Positions 1 through 7,494 of a stretch of DNA of 12,203 nucleotides are shown here, one piece after another. Numbering within the stretch: position 1 is the first letter of the stretch; every line of letters starts with the position of its first letter. The position numbers and the translations under genes are program-made. Below the pieces are notes generated by a model that was not told where the DNA came from, searched no databases, and saw nothing but the letters and a program-made list of their open reading frames with translations. This DNA is from Bacteroidota bacterium (GTDB lineage Bacteria > Bacteroidota > Bacteroidia > Flavobacteriales > Weeksellaceae), in NCBI GenBank assembly GCA_023411265.1, contig JAEYOX010000093.1:1-12203 (forward strand), given 5' to 3'.

Positions 1-1
1 G

Positions 2-940
2 CATCGTGAAAGTCATGCGTTGTTGGAACGAACCTTTGCAGTTCTCATGATCATTGCAGGATACGTGCTTTACAAAAGAATTCTGAAATCCACAGAAAGA
101 TTTTATGTTCTGAAAAACGATTTCTACAGAATCACAGCCATTCGTGCCATTACTTCTACGCTTAATATTATCGGCGGAATTCTATTTTCTTTTCTAGCGA
201 TTTCGGTTATTTTCGGTGTCAGCACATCGGCTATTTGGGGAAGTTTGACCGCCATGACGGCTGTGATTATCCTCATTTTCAGAGATACCATTTTAGGATT
301 TGTTACCGGAATTCATGTCTCGCTTTCCCGAAATCTGAAAGTGGGCGACTGGATCGGAATTCCAAAATACAACATAGAAGGAACCATTGCAGATATTAAT
401 TTGCTGACCACGAAAATTCAAAATTTCGACAAAACCATTTCTACTGTTCCTACCTACGATCTGCTTTCTACCGAGATCAAAAATATGCAGGTAATGGCAG
501 AAGGCAATAGAAGAAGAATTAAAAAATCGATTGTTTTCAATATTAATTCATTTAAGTTTATTGATGAAGAACTGTTGGAAGAATTGAAAAAGGTAAACCT
601 GATTTCTGAATATCTGGAAAATAAATCCAGCGAAATATCCACAGAGCGCGCCTCGATAAAAAATGCAGAGTTCCTCATCAATGGCAGACAACTCACCAAT
701 ATTGGCGTTTTCCGGAAATATGCGCTCAATTTCTTAAAACAGAATGCATCCATCGATCAGAACGAAGTAGTACTGGTGCGCCAACTGGAAATCACCTCAC
801 AAGGAATGCCTTTGGAAGTGTATTGCTTTGCCAATCAGGCCACTTTGCAGGATTATGAAGAAATACAGGCAGATATTTTTGATCATCTTCTGGCTTCTGC
901 GAAAATTTTCGATCTCGAAATCATGCAGGTTAAAATTTAA
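2..940 (+). CDS. YbdG-type mechanosensitive ion channel (MscS superfamily), 5' end missing
   Basis: This is a membrane channel protein of the MscS superfamily, expected to open in the inner membrane under tension and release solutes on osmotic downshock. The frame is open to the window edge, so the true start lies upstream and the TTG at 20 is not the start. Numbering from that TTG, hydrophobic helices lie near residues 5-19 and 45-66. The pore-lining helix is near 69-100 and contains the segment FRDTILGFVTGIHVS. The beta domain follows, with GDWIGIPKYNIEGTIADI and NFDKTISTVPTYDL (about 109-148). The C-terminal half resembles E. coli YbdG/MscM as I remember it: RRRIKKSI, LTNIGVFR, VLVRQLE and EEIQADIFDHLL match in order. 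YbdG is about 415 residues, so roughly 100 N-terminal residues are probably missing. pdxJ begins 17 bases after the stop and may be cotranscribed. Family assignment is firm; gating behaviour is inferred. Confidence 0.9.
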   Translation, partial: HRESHALLERTFAVLMIIAGYVLYKRILKSTERFYVLKNDFYRITAIRAITSTLNIIGGILFSFLAISVIFGVSTSAIWGSLTAMTAVIILIFRDTILGFVTGIHVSLSRNLKVGDWIGIPKYNIEGTIADINLLTTKIQNFDKTISTVPTYDLLSTEIKNMQVMAEGNRRRIKKSIVFNINSFKFIDEELLEELKKVNLISEYLENKSSEISTERASIKNAEFLINGRQLTNIGVFRKYALNFLKQNASIDQNEVVLVRQLEITSQGMPLEVYCFANQATLQDYEEIQADIFDHLLASAKIFDLEIMQVKI

Positions 941-957
941 TACTTACTGAAAATACA

Positions 958-1677
958 ATGACGAAACTCAGTGTAAATATCAATAAAATTGCGACGATCC
1001 GAAATGCCCGTGGCGGCAATTTGCCCAGTGTTACCGAAGCTGCGGTGAAAATTCAGGAATTTGGGGCGCACGGAATCACCATCCATCCAAGGCCGGACGA
1101 AAGGCATATCACCCGAAAAGATGTATATGATCTGAAACCATTGGTTCATACCGAATTTATTATTGAAGGAAATCCGCACCGCCCTTTTATCGAAATGGTT
1201 CTGGAGGTAAAACCCGAGCAGGTGACTTTGGTTCCGGACGCGGATGATGCCATCACTTCCAACGCAGGGTGGGACTGTGAAAAAAACATGGACTTCCTGA
1301 AATCTGTTATTGTTGAATTTAAAAATGCCGGAATACGGACTTCCATTTTCCTGGATCCGAATCCTGAAATGGTAAAGTTTGCAGCCGAAACCGGAACAGA
1401 TCGTATCGAACTATACACAGAAGCGTACGCTAAAAATTACAGCACTGATAGAGAAGAAGCGATTTTGCCATATATTAAAACAGCGGAAGAAGCTAAGAAG
1501 CATAACCTCGGCATCAATGCCGGACACGATTTGTCGCTGGAAAATCTTAAATATTTTGCTGAAAATATACCCAACTTGCTGGAAGTTTCCATCGGGCATG
1601 CTCTCATCAGCGAAGCATTATATATGGGACTGGAAAATACAGTGCAGGCTTATCTGAAAAGATTGATGGTCTGGTAA
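958..1677 (+). CDS. pdxJ: Pyridoxine 5'-phosphate synthase
   Basis: PdxJ condenses 3-amino-2-oxopropyl phosphate (1-amino-acetone-3-phosphate) with 1-deoxy-D-xylulose 5-phosphate to give pyridoxine 5'-phosphate, the ring-closing step of the DXP-dependent vitamin B6 pathway, in the cytoplasm. The 239-residue length matches the family (about 240) and the fold is a TIM barrel. Visible family landmarks are SVNINKIATIRNARGG (5-20), ITIHPRPDERHIT (40-52) with His43, Arg45 and His50 at the same numbers as in the E. coli enzyme, IIEGN with Glu70, INAGHDLSLENL with His190, and the closing IGHALISEALYMGLENTV. E. coli has NIDHIATLRNARG where this protein has NINKIATIRNARG, so positions 9-10 are Asn-Lys instead of Asp-His. 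ATG 958 is chosen because the conserved SVNIN strand begins four residues in. No Shine-Dalgarno sequence is visible. No separate promoter was seen in the 17-base gap, which suggests transcription together with the channel gene. Confidence 0.97.
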   Translation: MTKLSVNINKIATIRNARGGNLPSVTEAAVKIQEFGAHGITIHPRPDERHITRKDVYDLKPLVHTEFIIEGNPHRPFIEMVLEVKPEQVTLVPDADDAITSNAGWDCEKNMDFLKSVIVEFKNAGIRTSIFLDPNPEMVKFAAETGTDRIELYTEAYAKNYSTDREEAILPYIKTAEEAKKHNLGINAGHDLSLENLKYFAENIPNLLEVSIGHALISEALYMGLENTVQAYLKRLMVW

Positions 1678-1691
1678 TTTTTGTAACTTTG
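1663..1691 (+). promoter_or_regulatory. Predicted Bacteroidota promoter for the alpha/beta hydrolase
   Basis: A perfect -7 element TAACTTTG (1684-1691, consensus TAnnTTTG) lies 18 bases after a TTG at 1663-1665 that fits the -33 element. Transcription would start near 1697, leaving a leader of about 30 bases before ATG 1727. The -33 half lies inside the last codons of pdxJ. Predicted from pattern alone. Confidence 0.5.
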
Positions 1692-1726
1692 AAACAGGAG
1701 TTCTCAACGCTATAATCTAATTGAAT

Positions 1727-2515
1727 ATGCCCATTTTACACTCAAAAATATATGGAGAAGATCAACCGGGATTGCCCTTATTGGTGTTTCACGGTTTATT
1801 CGGAATGCTCGATAACTGGGGAAGTTTCGGGAAAGAATTCGGCGAAATAATGCCGGTGCATCTTATGGATCTCCGCAATCATGGCCGCAGTTTTCATTCC
1901 GAAGAAATGTCGCACGACGCGATGGCGGAAGATATTCTGCACTATATGGAACACCATGAAATAGAAAAAGCGCATCTCTTGGGGCACTCATTAGGAGGTA
2001 AAGCCGTGATGCAATTTGCCATTAATTTTCCGGAAAAAGTAGAAAAACTCATCGTGGTAGATATCGCCCCGAAAGCCTATCCTCCGCATCATCAGGATAT
2101 TCTCGAAGCGCTGCAGAGTGTAGATTTTGAAACAGCAACTTCCCGTGGCGATGTGGAAGAAAAAATGAGCCAGTATATTAAAGAACGTTTTGTGATTCTT
2201 TTTCTAACCAAGAATTTGTAATGGACGGAGGATAAAAAACTGGCGTGGAGATTTAATCTGAAAACACTGTCAGAAAAATATGAAGATTTCGTTACCAATG
2301 CAATAAAATCCGGTGTTTACGAGGGCGAAACGCTTTTTGTTTCCGGTGCCCGGTCAAAATATATTCTTCCCGAGGATGAAAACGAAATGAAGCAGCAGTT
2401 TCCCAACTTCCAATTGAAAACAATTCCGAACGCCGGACATTGGGTGCAGGCGGAAAATCCAATAGATTTCAATCGGGTTACCAAAGATTTTCTTTTAGGA
2501 AACTCCGGTTCATAA
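1727..2515 (+). pseudogene. YbfF-type alpha/beta hydrolase, interrupted by one in-frame TAA
   Basis: This is an alpha/beta-hydrolase-fold esterase, closest to E. coli YbfF as I remember it. The true start is probably ATG 1727; a TTG six bases earlier is also in frame. Visible parts are VFHGLFGMLDNW (20-31, oxyanion-hole HG), LMDLRNHGRS (46-55), the nucleophile elbow GHSLGG with Ser88, and IVVDIAP with Asp112, a likely triad acid. Codon 165 (2219-2221) is TAA. The same frame then stays open for 97 more codons with family-like sequence: WTEDKKLAWRFNL, FVSGARSKYI, and NAGHWVQAENP carrying the catalytic His at codon 238 (2438-2440). It ends at TAA 2513-2515. Without the stop the product would be about 262 residues, the normal family length (254 for YbfF). 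The truncated 164-residue product lacks the catalytic His and should be inactive. There is no frameshift. Recent loss, readthrough or a base-calling error are all possible. The substrate is unknown. Confidence 0.88.
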
Positions 2516-2529
2516 ACGCTTTTAAAGAA

Positions 2530-2537
2530 TAATTTTG
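2530..2537 (+). promoter_or_regulatory. Predicted -7 promoter element for the dehydrogenase gene
   Basis: TAATTTTG at 2530-2537 matches the Bacteroidota -7 consensus TAnnTTTG exactly. It sits in the 57-base gap after the hydrolase remnant, 35 bases before the GTG start. At the expected -33 spacing there is only TTC (2509-2511), not TTG, so the promoter is weaker by pattern. It would give the dehydrogenase and mvaD a transcript independent of the interrupted gene upstream. Confidence 0.4.
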
Positions 2538-2572
2538 ATGATTTTTTCACTTGTCATTAACTCCCAATTATT

Positions 2573-3589
2573 GTGATTTTCGTTACCGGAGCAACAGGAA
2601 TTCTCGGAAGAGTGATCGTTTTGGAACTTCTGAAACGGGGTGAAAAAGTACGCGCCGCCAAAAGAAAATCAAGCAATTTGGAAGAAGTTCGCCGTTCTTT
2701 CCGTTTCTATACCGAAAATCCCGATATTTTTTTTGATAAAATTGAATGGGCAGATGTGGATTTTCAGGATTTGGATTCCTTAAAATCAGCCTTAACCGGA
2801 GTAGAAGAGGTGTATCACTGTGCAGCCGTAGTGAGTTTTCATCCCGCAAGAAGAAAAGAAATGTTTCGCACCAATATTGAGGGAACGCAAAACCTTTTGT
2901 ATGCTTGCGAAAATTCATCCGTAAAAAAGTTTCTGTTCGTAAGTTCGATGGCGGTTTTTGATGGATTGAATGATGAAGGAATGATAGATGAAAAGTCTGA
3001 TTTTAATCCAAAACTCGACCATTCCGATTATGCTGTTTCAAAGCATTTTTCAGAGATGGAAGCATGGCGCGCCGCCGCCGAAGGATTGAATGTGGTCATT
3101 ATTAATCCGGGAATTATCGTTGGAAGCGGAAACTGGAACAGCAGCAGCGGCGAACTTTTCGGGAGTTTTGAAAAATATCCTTTTGCAATGCGTGGTACGG
3201 CAGCGTATGTAGATGTCCGCGATGTGGCAGCTATTGCCGCAGATCTGATGGAGCAGGAAGCTTTTGGTGAAAAGTATATCATTGTATCAGAAAGTAGAAA
3301 ATACAGTGAAATCGGGAATCTGGTACGCAGAAAACTCGGCCTGAAACCTGTCCAGATGATTCCAAAATTTCTTCTTTCTCTCGGATACTTTTTGAATCTT
3401 ATCCTCGGGTGGGCCATTCCGCCTTTACGTATGATGAACAGGGTTAATATCGAAGCCGTTTCCAATAGTGATTATGTATCAAATAAAAAAATTCGGGAAA
3501 AACTGGGGTTTGAATTTATTCCCGTAAACGAAAGCATTGATTTTCACCTTCAAAATTATATAAAAGATAAAAATAAAAAGGGGATCTGA
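2573..3589 (+). CDS. NAD(P)-dependent epimerase/dehydratase-like extended short-chain dehydrogenase
   Basis: This is a cytoplasmic oxidoreductase of the extended short-chain dehydrogenase/reductase superfamily, similar in layout to dihydroflavonol reductase-like proteins. The Rossmann nucleotide-binding motif GATGILG is at residues 6-12, right after a first beta strand. Other landmarks are VEEVYHCAAVVSF in the middle of the Rossmann domain, FVSSMAVF with candidate catalytic Ser124/Ser125, and YAVSK with Tyr153 and Lys157. INPGIIVGSGN and the YVDVRDVAA segment are also typical. A hydrophobic stretch (FLLSLGYFLNLILGWAIP) near residues 264-281 may be a membrane-contacting helix. The length of 338 is normal. 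The start must be GTG 2573, because an in-frame TAA at 2558-2560 closes the frame upstream and the Rossmann strand begins at once. mvaD starts 29 bases downstream, so the two are probably cotranscribed. The substrate cannot be told from the sequence; a sterol- or terpenoid-like substrate would only be a guess from the neighbour. Confidence 0.88.
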   Translation: MIFVTGATGILGRVIVLELLKRGEKVRAAKRKSSNLEEVRRSFRFYTENPDIFFDKIEWADVDFQDLDSLKSALTGVEEVYHCAAVVSFHPARRKEMFRTNIEGTQNLLYACENSSVKKFLFVSSMAVFDGLNDEGMIDEKSDFNPKLDHSDYAVSKHFSEMEAWRAAAEGLNVVIINPGIIVGSGNWNSSSGELFGSFEKYPFAMRGTAAYVDVRDVAAIAADLMEQEAFGEKYIIVSESRKYSEIGNLVRRKLGLKPVQMIPKFLLSLGYFLNLILGWAIPPLRMMNRVNIEAVSNSDYVSNKKIREKLGFEFIPVNESIDFHLQNYIKDKNKKGI

Positions 3590-3618
3590 ATTTCACAGAT
3601 TTACGCTCAGTATACAAT

Positions 3619-4674
3619 ATGGAAAACCAATTTTTAGGAAGTTCAAATTATAACATTTCCTCGCACACCGTTGCTGCAACATGCCCAAGTAATATTGCCC
3701 TTATCAAATATTGGGGAAAATATCCGAATCAGATTCCGGCAAATCCCAGTATAAGCTATACCTTGAATCATTGCAAGACCAATACCAGTATTGAATTGAT
3801 AGCAAACGAATCCTTTTCCGTACAGACTTTTCTCTCAGGGAAGGAAGAAGTAAATTTTGCAGAAAAAATACAGAAATATTTCAGAAATATCCAGCCGTAT
3901 CTTCCTTGGATTTTACAGGGCAAATTCATCATATCTACAGAAAATACTTTTCCCCACAGTTCCGGAATTGCCAGTTCCGCTTCCGGTTTCGGTGCCATTG
4001 CCCGTTGTCTGATGCAACTGGATGTGCTATTCTCAGGAAAGGTGGAAGAAGACATCCGGGTGAAAAAAGAAAGTTTTCTGGCCAGACTTGGCAGCGGAAG
4101 TGCATGCAGAAGTTTATACGATGGACTGGTAGTTTGGGGCAAAACACCGGTAGTAAAAGGCAGTTCCGACTTGTACGCAATTCAATATCCCAATGAAGAA
4201 ATTCATTCTGTTTTTAAGAATTTTAACGATTGGGTACTGCTCATTCACGAAGGTATGAAATCGGTAAGTTCCACGGTGGGTCATGGTTTAATGAATACCA
4301 ATCCATACTCAGAAAGACGTTTTCAGGAAGCGAAAGAGAATTTTATCCCGATGAAAGAAATCCTGAAATCGGGTAATTTGGATAAATTTATCACCTTAGT
4401 AGAACACGAAGCTCTCACCCTGCACGCCATGATGATGATGAGCGAACCGGCATTTATTCTCATGAAAACCGGAACCTTGGAAGTAATTCATAAAATATGG
4501 AGTTTCCGGAAAGAAACGGGTTTACCTTTATTTTTCACATTGGATGCGGGAGCCAACGTGCATCTGCTGTTTCCCAATAATGGCGAAGAAGAAAAAATTA
4601 AAGATTTCATCGAAACCAATTTGCTTCAGCACACCCAAAATGGGAGCGTAGTGAAAGATGTGATGATCTTCTGA
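3619..4674 (+). CDS. mvaD: Diphosphomevalonate decarboxylase
   Basis: MvaD uses ATP to decarboxylate mevalonate 5-diphosphate to isopentenyl diphosphate, the last step of the classical mevalonate pathway, which flavobacteria use for isoprenoids. It is a cytoplasmic GHMP-superfamily enzyme. Landmarks are the signature PSNIALIKYWGK (23-34), the phosphate-binding loop HSSGIASSASGFGA from His113, RLGSGSACRSLYDGLVVWG (about 156-174), and FTLDAGANVHLLFP with Asp309 near the C terminus, the expected region for a conserved decarboxylase Asp. The length of 351 is within the family range. It begins at ATG 3619, 29 bases after the dehydrogenase stop, with no clear promoter of its own in that gap. It is convergent with the next gene, with only 16 bases between the two stop codons. 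No other mevalonate-pathway gene is in the window. Assignment is secure. Confidence 0.96.
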   Translation: MENQFLGSSNYNISSHTVAATCPSNIALIKYWGKYPNQIPANPSISYTLNHCKTNTSIELIANESFSVQTFLSGKEEVNFAEKIQKYFRNIQPYLPWILQGKFIISTENTFPHSSGIASSASGFGAIARCLMQLDVLFSGKVEEDIRVKKESFLARLGSGSACRSLYDGLVVWGKTPVVKGSSDLYAIQYPNEEIHSVFKNFNDWVLLIHEGMKSVSSTVGHGLMNTNPYSERRFQEAKENFIPMKEILKSGNLDKFITLVEHEALTLHAMMMMSEPAFILMKTGTLEVIHKIWSFRKETGLPLFFTLDAGANVHLLFPNNGEEEKIKDFIETNLLQHTQNGSVVKDVMIF

Positions 4675-4690
4675 TTTTTCGGAGGAGACG

Positions 4691-5764
4691 TCAGGAAACC
4701 TCAGTTCTGTTGGTGCTTTCTTCTCTTTTTCCTTCCTGTATCAGTTGTTCTACATCTTCAATTTCATCTTTTTCAATAGGTTGTACTTCTTCGTCCTGCT
4801 GATGGCTGGCTGTATCCACATGAAAAGTACAATAAATGGGAAGATGGTCTGACCCGATATATTCAAGGGTTTTTAATTGATCAATGAAGATATCCGGACT
4901 ATGAAATAGCAAATCCAGCGGAACCCTGAAAAACCAGAATTTTGCGTGGAAAGTAGCAAGTATTCCCCGGCCGACTCTCGCATCGATCAGTTCGCTCATT
5001 TTTCTGAATAAAATAGAAGTGTCCGACCACGCCACGGTGTTAAAATCGCCGATGACTAAAGTGGGGATATTGCTTTTCTGGCACATTTTTGCCACGCTCA
5101 GCAAATCCCCGTCGCGCTCCTTGGAAGTGGATTCTTCGGTAGGGCTCGGAGGTGGCGGATGAACGGCAAAAACAGTAAAAATTCTGCCATTTTTATTTTT
5201 AAACTGCGCTTCAATACTCGGAATATCGTCTGCAATAAAAAAATGTATGGTACTGGATTCTAAAGGAATTTTAGAATAGAGATGCATTCCGTACGTATTC
5301 TCTAAGGTGATTTTTTCCGTGAAAGGATATTCCGGTTCCAAAGAGCGGTTGGCCATTTCCCATGCTGCATTGCTCTCCATGGTGATGAAAATGTCTGGTT
5401 GGTACTTGCGTATCAGCTGGTGAAACCTTTTAAAATCCTGATTAAACTGATAAACATTACAGGAAATAATAGAAATGGTATCCGCATCTGGCGGCGGCAT
5501 CTGTGCTTTTTTATAAAAGGTAGTATAACGAATAAGAATATACAGATGATAGAACATCAGGACAAATTGTATGCTGACAATCAACCAGAAGAAAGTGTTT
5601 TTCTCAATAAAAAAAAATCCTGCAACAATGCTCGCCAACTGAAAAAAGAAAATCTGGATTTTCATAAACTCCGGAACTCTGAAGATCCAGTGTTGATTTT
5701 TGGAAAATGGCAACACACTCAGGAGGATGAGGAGGCCCGAAAATAAATAAAAAGTGGTTTCCAT
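4691..5764 (-). CDS. Membrane-anchored endonuclease/exonuclease/phosphatase (EEP) family protein
   Basis: The product is a 357-residue protein with a membrane anchor and a metal-dependent EEP-fold domain. Hydrophobic helices lie near residues 4-20, 36-53 and 56-80. The catalytic domain runs from about 95 to 315. It shows the expected metal and catalytic residues in order: SCNVYQFN (Asn103), ITMESN (Glu130), VFAVHPPPPSP (His202), VIGDFNTVAWS (Asp240, Asn242), PLDLLF (Asp284) and GSDHLPIY (Asp306, His307). The C-terminal tail (about 320-357) is rich in Glu, Gln and Asp and looks disordered. The fold is shared by DNases, sphingomyelinases and inositol phosphatases, so whether it cuts nucleic acid or a phosphodiester lipid cannot be decided. 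ATG is at 5762-5764. The upstream gap is shared with the divergent purK; no convincing minus-strand promoter was seen there. The gene stands alone on its strand. Confidence 0.88.
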   Translation of the reverse strand: METTFYLFSGLLILLSVLPFSKNQHWIFRVPEFMKIQIFFFQLASIVAGFFFIEKNTFFWLIVSIQFVLMFYHLYILIRYTTFYKKAQMPPPDADTISIISCNVYQFNQDFKRFHQLIRKYQPDIFITMESNAAWEMANRSLEPEYPFTEKITLENTYGMHLYSKIPLESSTIHFFIADDIPSIEAQFKNKNGRIFTVFAVHPPPPSPTEESTSKERDGDLLSVAKMCQKSNIPTLVIGDFNTVAWSDTSILFRKMSELIDARVGRGILATFHAKFWFFRVPLDLLFHSPDIFIDQLKTLEYIGSDHLPIYCTFHVDTASHQQDEEVQPIEKDEIEDVEQLIQEGKREESTNRTEVS

Positions 5765-5816
5765 GGTTCAGGGTCGCAGGCAATAAAACTAATTTCGGCT
5801 CGAATTTACAAAAATC

Positions 5817-5847
5817 TTGGTACACGTCATATTATCTGTTATTTTTG
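5817..5847 (+). promoter_or_regulatory. Predicted promoter of purK-purE
   Basis: A perfect -7 element TATTTTTG (5840-5847) lies 20 bases after TTG (5817-5819), matching the Bacteroidota pattern TTG-N17-23-TAnnTTTG. Transcription would start around 5853, giving a leader of about 14 bases before ATG 5867. No riboswitch-sized leader is possible, so any purine control would have to be by a repressor or indirect. Predicted from pattern alone. Confidence 0.55.
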
Positions 5848-5866
5848 TAAAATTAATATCTGAAGA

Positions 5867-6973
5867 ATGAAAATAGGAATCCTTGGTGGCGGACAGCTTG
5901 GCAGAATGTTGATACAGAATGCACTGAAGTATGATGATGAATGGTACACGCTGGATCCCGCGAAAGATGCGCCATGTTCTTCAGTTTCTTTTTTTACTGA
6001 AGGAAATTTTAACGATTATGATTCGGTTTTCAATTTCGGAAAAGGTAAAGATGTGGTTTCTATTGAAATAGAACATGTGAACGTGGATGCGCTTTTTGAG
6101 CTTCAGGAATGTGGAATCAAAATAATTCCGAGCCCGGAAATTATCAGAACCATCCAGCAGAAAATCCTTCAGAAGGAGTTTTATAAAAAACACGAAATTC
6201 CAAGTCCTGAGTTTCAGGTGATTCAACATAAATCCGAAGCAAATTTTCCGTTGCCTTTTGTTCAAAAAATGAATACCGGTGGTTATGACGGTAAAGGGGT
6301 TCAGGTCATCATGAACGAAGCGGATGTACAGAAATTATGGGATGTTCCTTCTGTGTTGGAAACTTTGGTAGATATTGAAAAAGAACTGTCCATTATCGTA
6401 ACAAAAAATGAAAACGGCGAAACCAGAACCTTTCCCGTTACGGAAATGGTGGCCGATCCTAAGCTGAATCTTCTTGATTTTAATATTTGCCCGAGCGATA
6501 TCTCTGAGGAGGTACAGCATCAGATCGATCAGATCGCAAAACAGTTCATCGAAGCGGCCGATTCTCCCGGATTGTTTGCTATCGAACTTTTTCTGGACAA
6601 ACAAGGGAAAGTGTGGGTGAATGAAACCGCACCGAGACTGCATAATTCCGGGCATCAGACTCAGGAAGGAAACTTCAATTCCCAGTTTGAACAGATGTAT
6701 CGTGTTTTAAAAAACCTTCCTTTGGCCGATACAGAAACCATCGGTTTTTCAGGAATGGTGAATCTGGTAGGCGAAGAAGGTTTTTCCGGAAAAGTACAAT
6801 ATGAAGGTTTGGAAGAAATCCTGAAACTTCCGAAAACCTATGTTCATTTGTACGGAAAATCAGAAACCAAACCCGGAAGAAAAATGGGTCACATCAATGT
6901 TCTGGCGGATTCACGGGAAGAGCTGATGGAAAAACTGATTCACATTAAATCTTTAATCAAAGTAAAAGCGTAG
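5867..6973 (+). CDS. purK: 5-(carboxyamino)imidazole ribonucleotide synthase (N5-CAIR synthase)
   Basis: PurK carboxylates 5-aminoimidazole ribonucleotide with bicarbonate and ATP to give N5-CAIR, in de novo purine synthesis in the cytoplasm. It is an ATP-grasp enzyme. The sequence opens with KIGILGGGQLGRMLIQNA (2-19), the N-terminal nucleotide-like domain. The ATP-grasp part has PFVQKMNTGGYDGKGVQ (about 130-146), ETLVDIEKELSIIV (165-178) and the metal/ATP-binding segment ELFLDKQGKVWVNETAPR followed by LHNSGH (about 240-263). The C-terminal domain ends with YGKSETKPGRKMGHINV. The length of 368 is close to the E. coli enzyme (355). ATG 5867 is right because the first beta strand begins with it. 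purE follows after 15 bases, and the pair works in succession, so this is an operon driven by the promoter just upstream. Confidence 0.97.
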   Translation: MKIGILGGGQLGRMLIQNALKYDDEWYTLDPAKDAPCSSVSFFTEGNFNDYDSVFNFGKGKDVVSIEIEHVNVDALFELQECGIKIIPSPEIIRTIQQKILQKEFYKKHEIPSPEFQVIQHKSEANFPLPFVQKMNTGGYDGKGVQVIMNEADVQKLWDVPSVLETLVDIEKELSIIVTKNENGETRTFPVTEMVADPKLNLLDFNICPSDISEEVQHQIDQIAKQFIEAADSPGLFAIELFLDKQGKVWVNETAPRLHNSGHQTQEGNFNSQFEQMYRVLKNLPLADTETIGFSGMVNLVGEEGFSGKVQYEGLEEILKLPKTYVHLYGKSETKPGRKMGHINVLADSREELMEKLIHIKSLIKVKA

Positions 6974-6988
6974 TCTAAAAATAATATT

Positions 6989-7492
6989 ATGATCGGAATC
7001 ATCATGGGCAGCCAAAGCGATTTGGCAATAATGCAACAGGCAGCAGATTTTTTGAAATCTCTAGATATTCCCTACGAATTAACGGTAGTTTCAGCACACC
7101 GCACTCCGGAAAGAATGTTTGAGTATGCCAAAACCGCCAAAGAGCGCGGTCTGAAAGTGATCATTGCCGGAGCGGGCGGCGCTGCACATCTTCCGGGAAT
7201 GGTGGCAAGTTGCACCACGCTTCCTGTGATCGGCGTACCCATTTTGTCTTCCAATTCTATTGACGGATGGGATTCTGTATTGTCGATTTTACAGATGCCT
7301 TCGGGAATTCCTGTAGCAACAGTAGCATTGAACGGCGCGATGAACGCTGGGATTCTGGCAGCGAAAATCATCGGAAGTTCTGATGAAAAAGTAGCTGATA
7401 AATTACAACTCTATCAGGATTCTCTGAAAGAAAAAGTCCTCGGAACAGTGGAGGATATTCAGAAAAAACATCCGAATGGTTTTGATACATAA
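6989..7492 (+). CDS. purE: N5-carboxyaminoimidazole ribonucleotide mutase (class I PurE)
   Basis: PurE moves the carboxyl group of N5-CAIR to give CAIR, the step after PurK in purine synthesis. It is a small cytoplasmic enzyme, an octamer in known class I members. At 167 residues the length is typical. The substrate-binding motifs are MGSQSDLAIM (6-15; Ser8, Asp11), VVSAHRTPERM (33-43; Ser35, His37, Arg38), IIAGAGGAAHLPGMVAS, and LPVIGVPILSSNSIDGWDSV, followed by LQMPSGIPVATVALNGAMNAG. The presence of PurK and the SAHRTP motif both fit the class I (N5-CAIR mutase) form rather than the class II AIR carboxylase. It starts at ATG 6989, 15 bases after purK, without a visible ribosome binding site. 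A strong hairpin terminator lies directly after the stop. Confidence 0.97.
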   Translation: MIGIIMGSQSDLAIMQQAADFLKSLDIPYELTVVSAHRTPERMFEYAKTAKERGLKVIIAGAGGAAHLPGMVASCTTLPVIGVPILSSNSIDGWDSVLSILQMPSGIPVATVALNGAMNAGILAAKIIGSSDEKVADKLQLYQDSLKEKVLGTVEDIQKKHPNGFDT

Positions 7493-7494
7493 GA

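Noticed and set aside
1721..1726. TTG 1721 as the hydrolase start
   Set aside because: ATG 1727 is two codons later and fits the expected N terminus; the TTG adds only two residues.
2221..2235. An ATG overlapping the premature stop (TAATG), suggesting translational restart of the hydrolase C-terminal half
   Set aside because: That ATG is in another frame and reaches a stop after four codons. The next in-frame ATG of the hydrolase frame is far downstream (2387), so a functional second half is unlikely.
3028..3465. A 145-codon minus-strand open frame inside the dehydrogenase gene
   Set aside because: It lies antisense to a gene with clear family motifs and shows no recognisable domain, so it is a shadow frame.
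4675..4690. A terminator between the convergent mvaD and EEP-family genes
   Set aside because: The 16-base gap holds no convincing stem followed by a T run; termination must occur inside the opposing gene or by another mechanism.
5765..5866. A minus-strand promoter for the EEP-family gene in the gap shared with purK
   Set aside because: The best match is GATTTTTG (5816-5809), with one mismatch and no -33 TTG at a suitable distance, so it is not supported.
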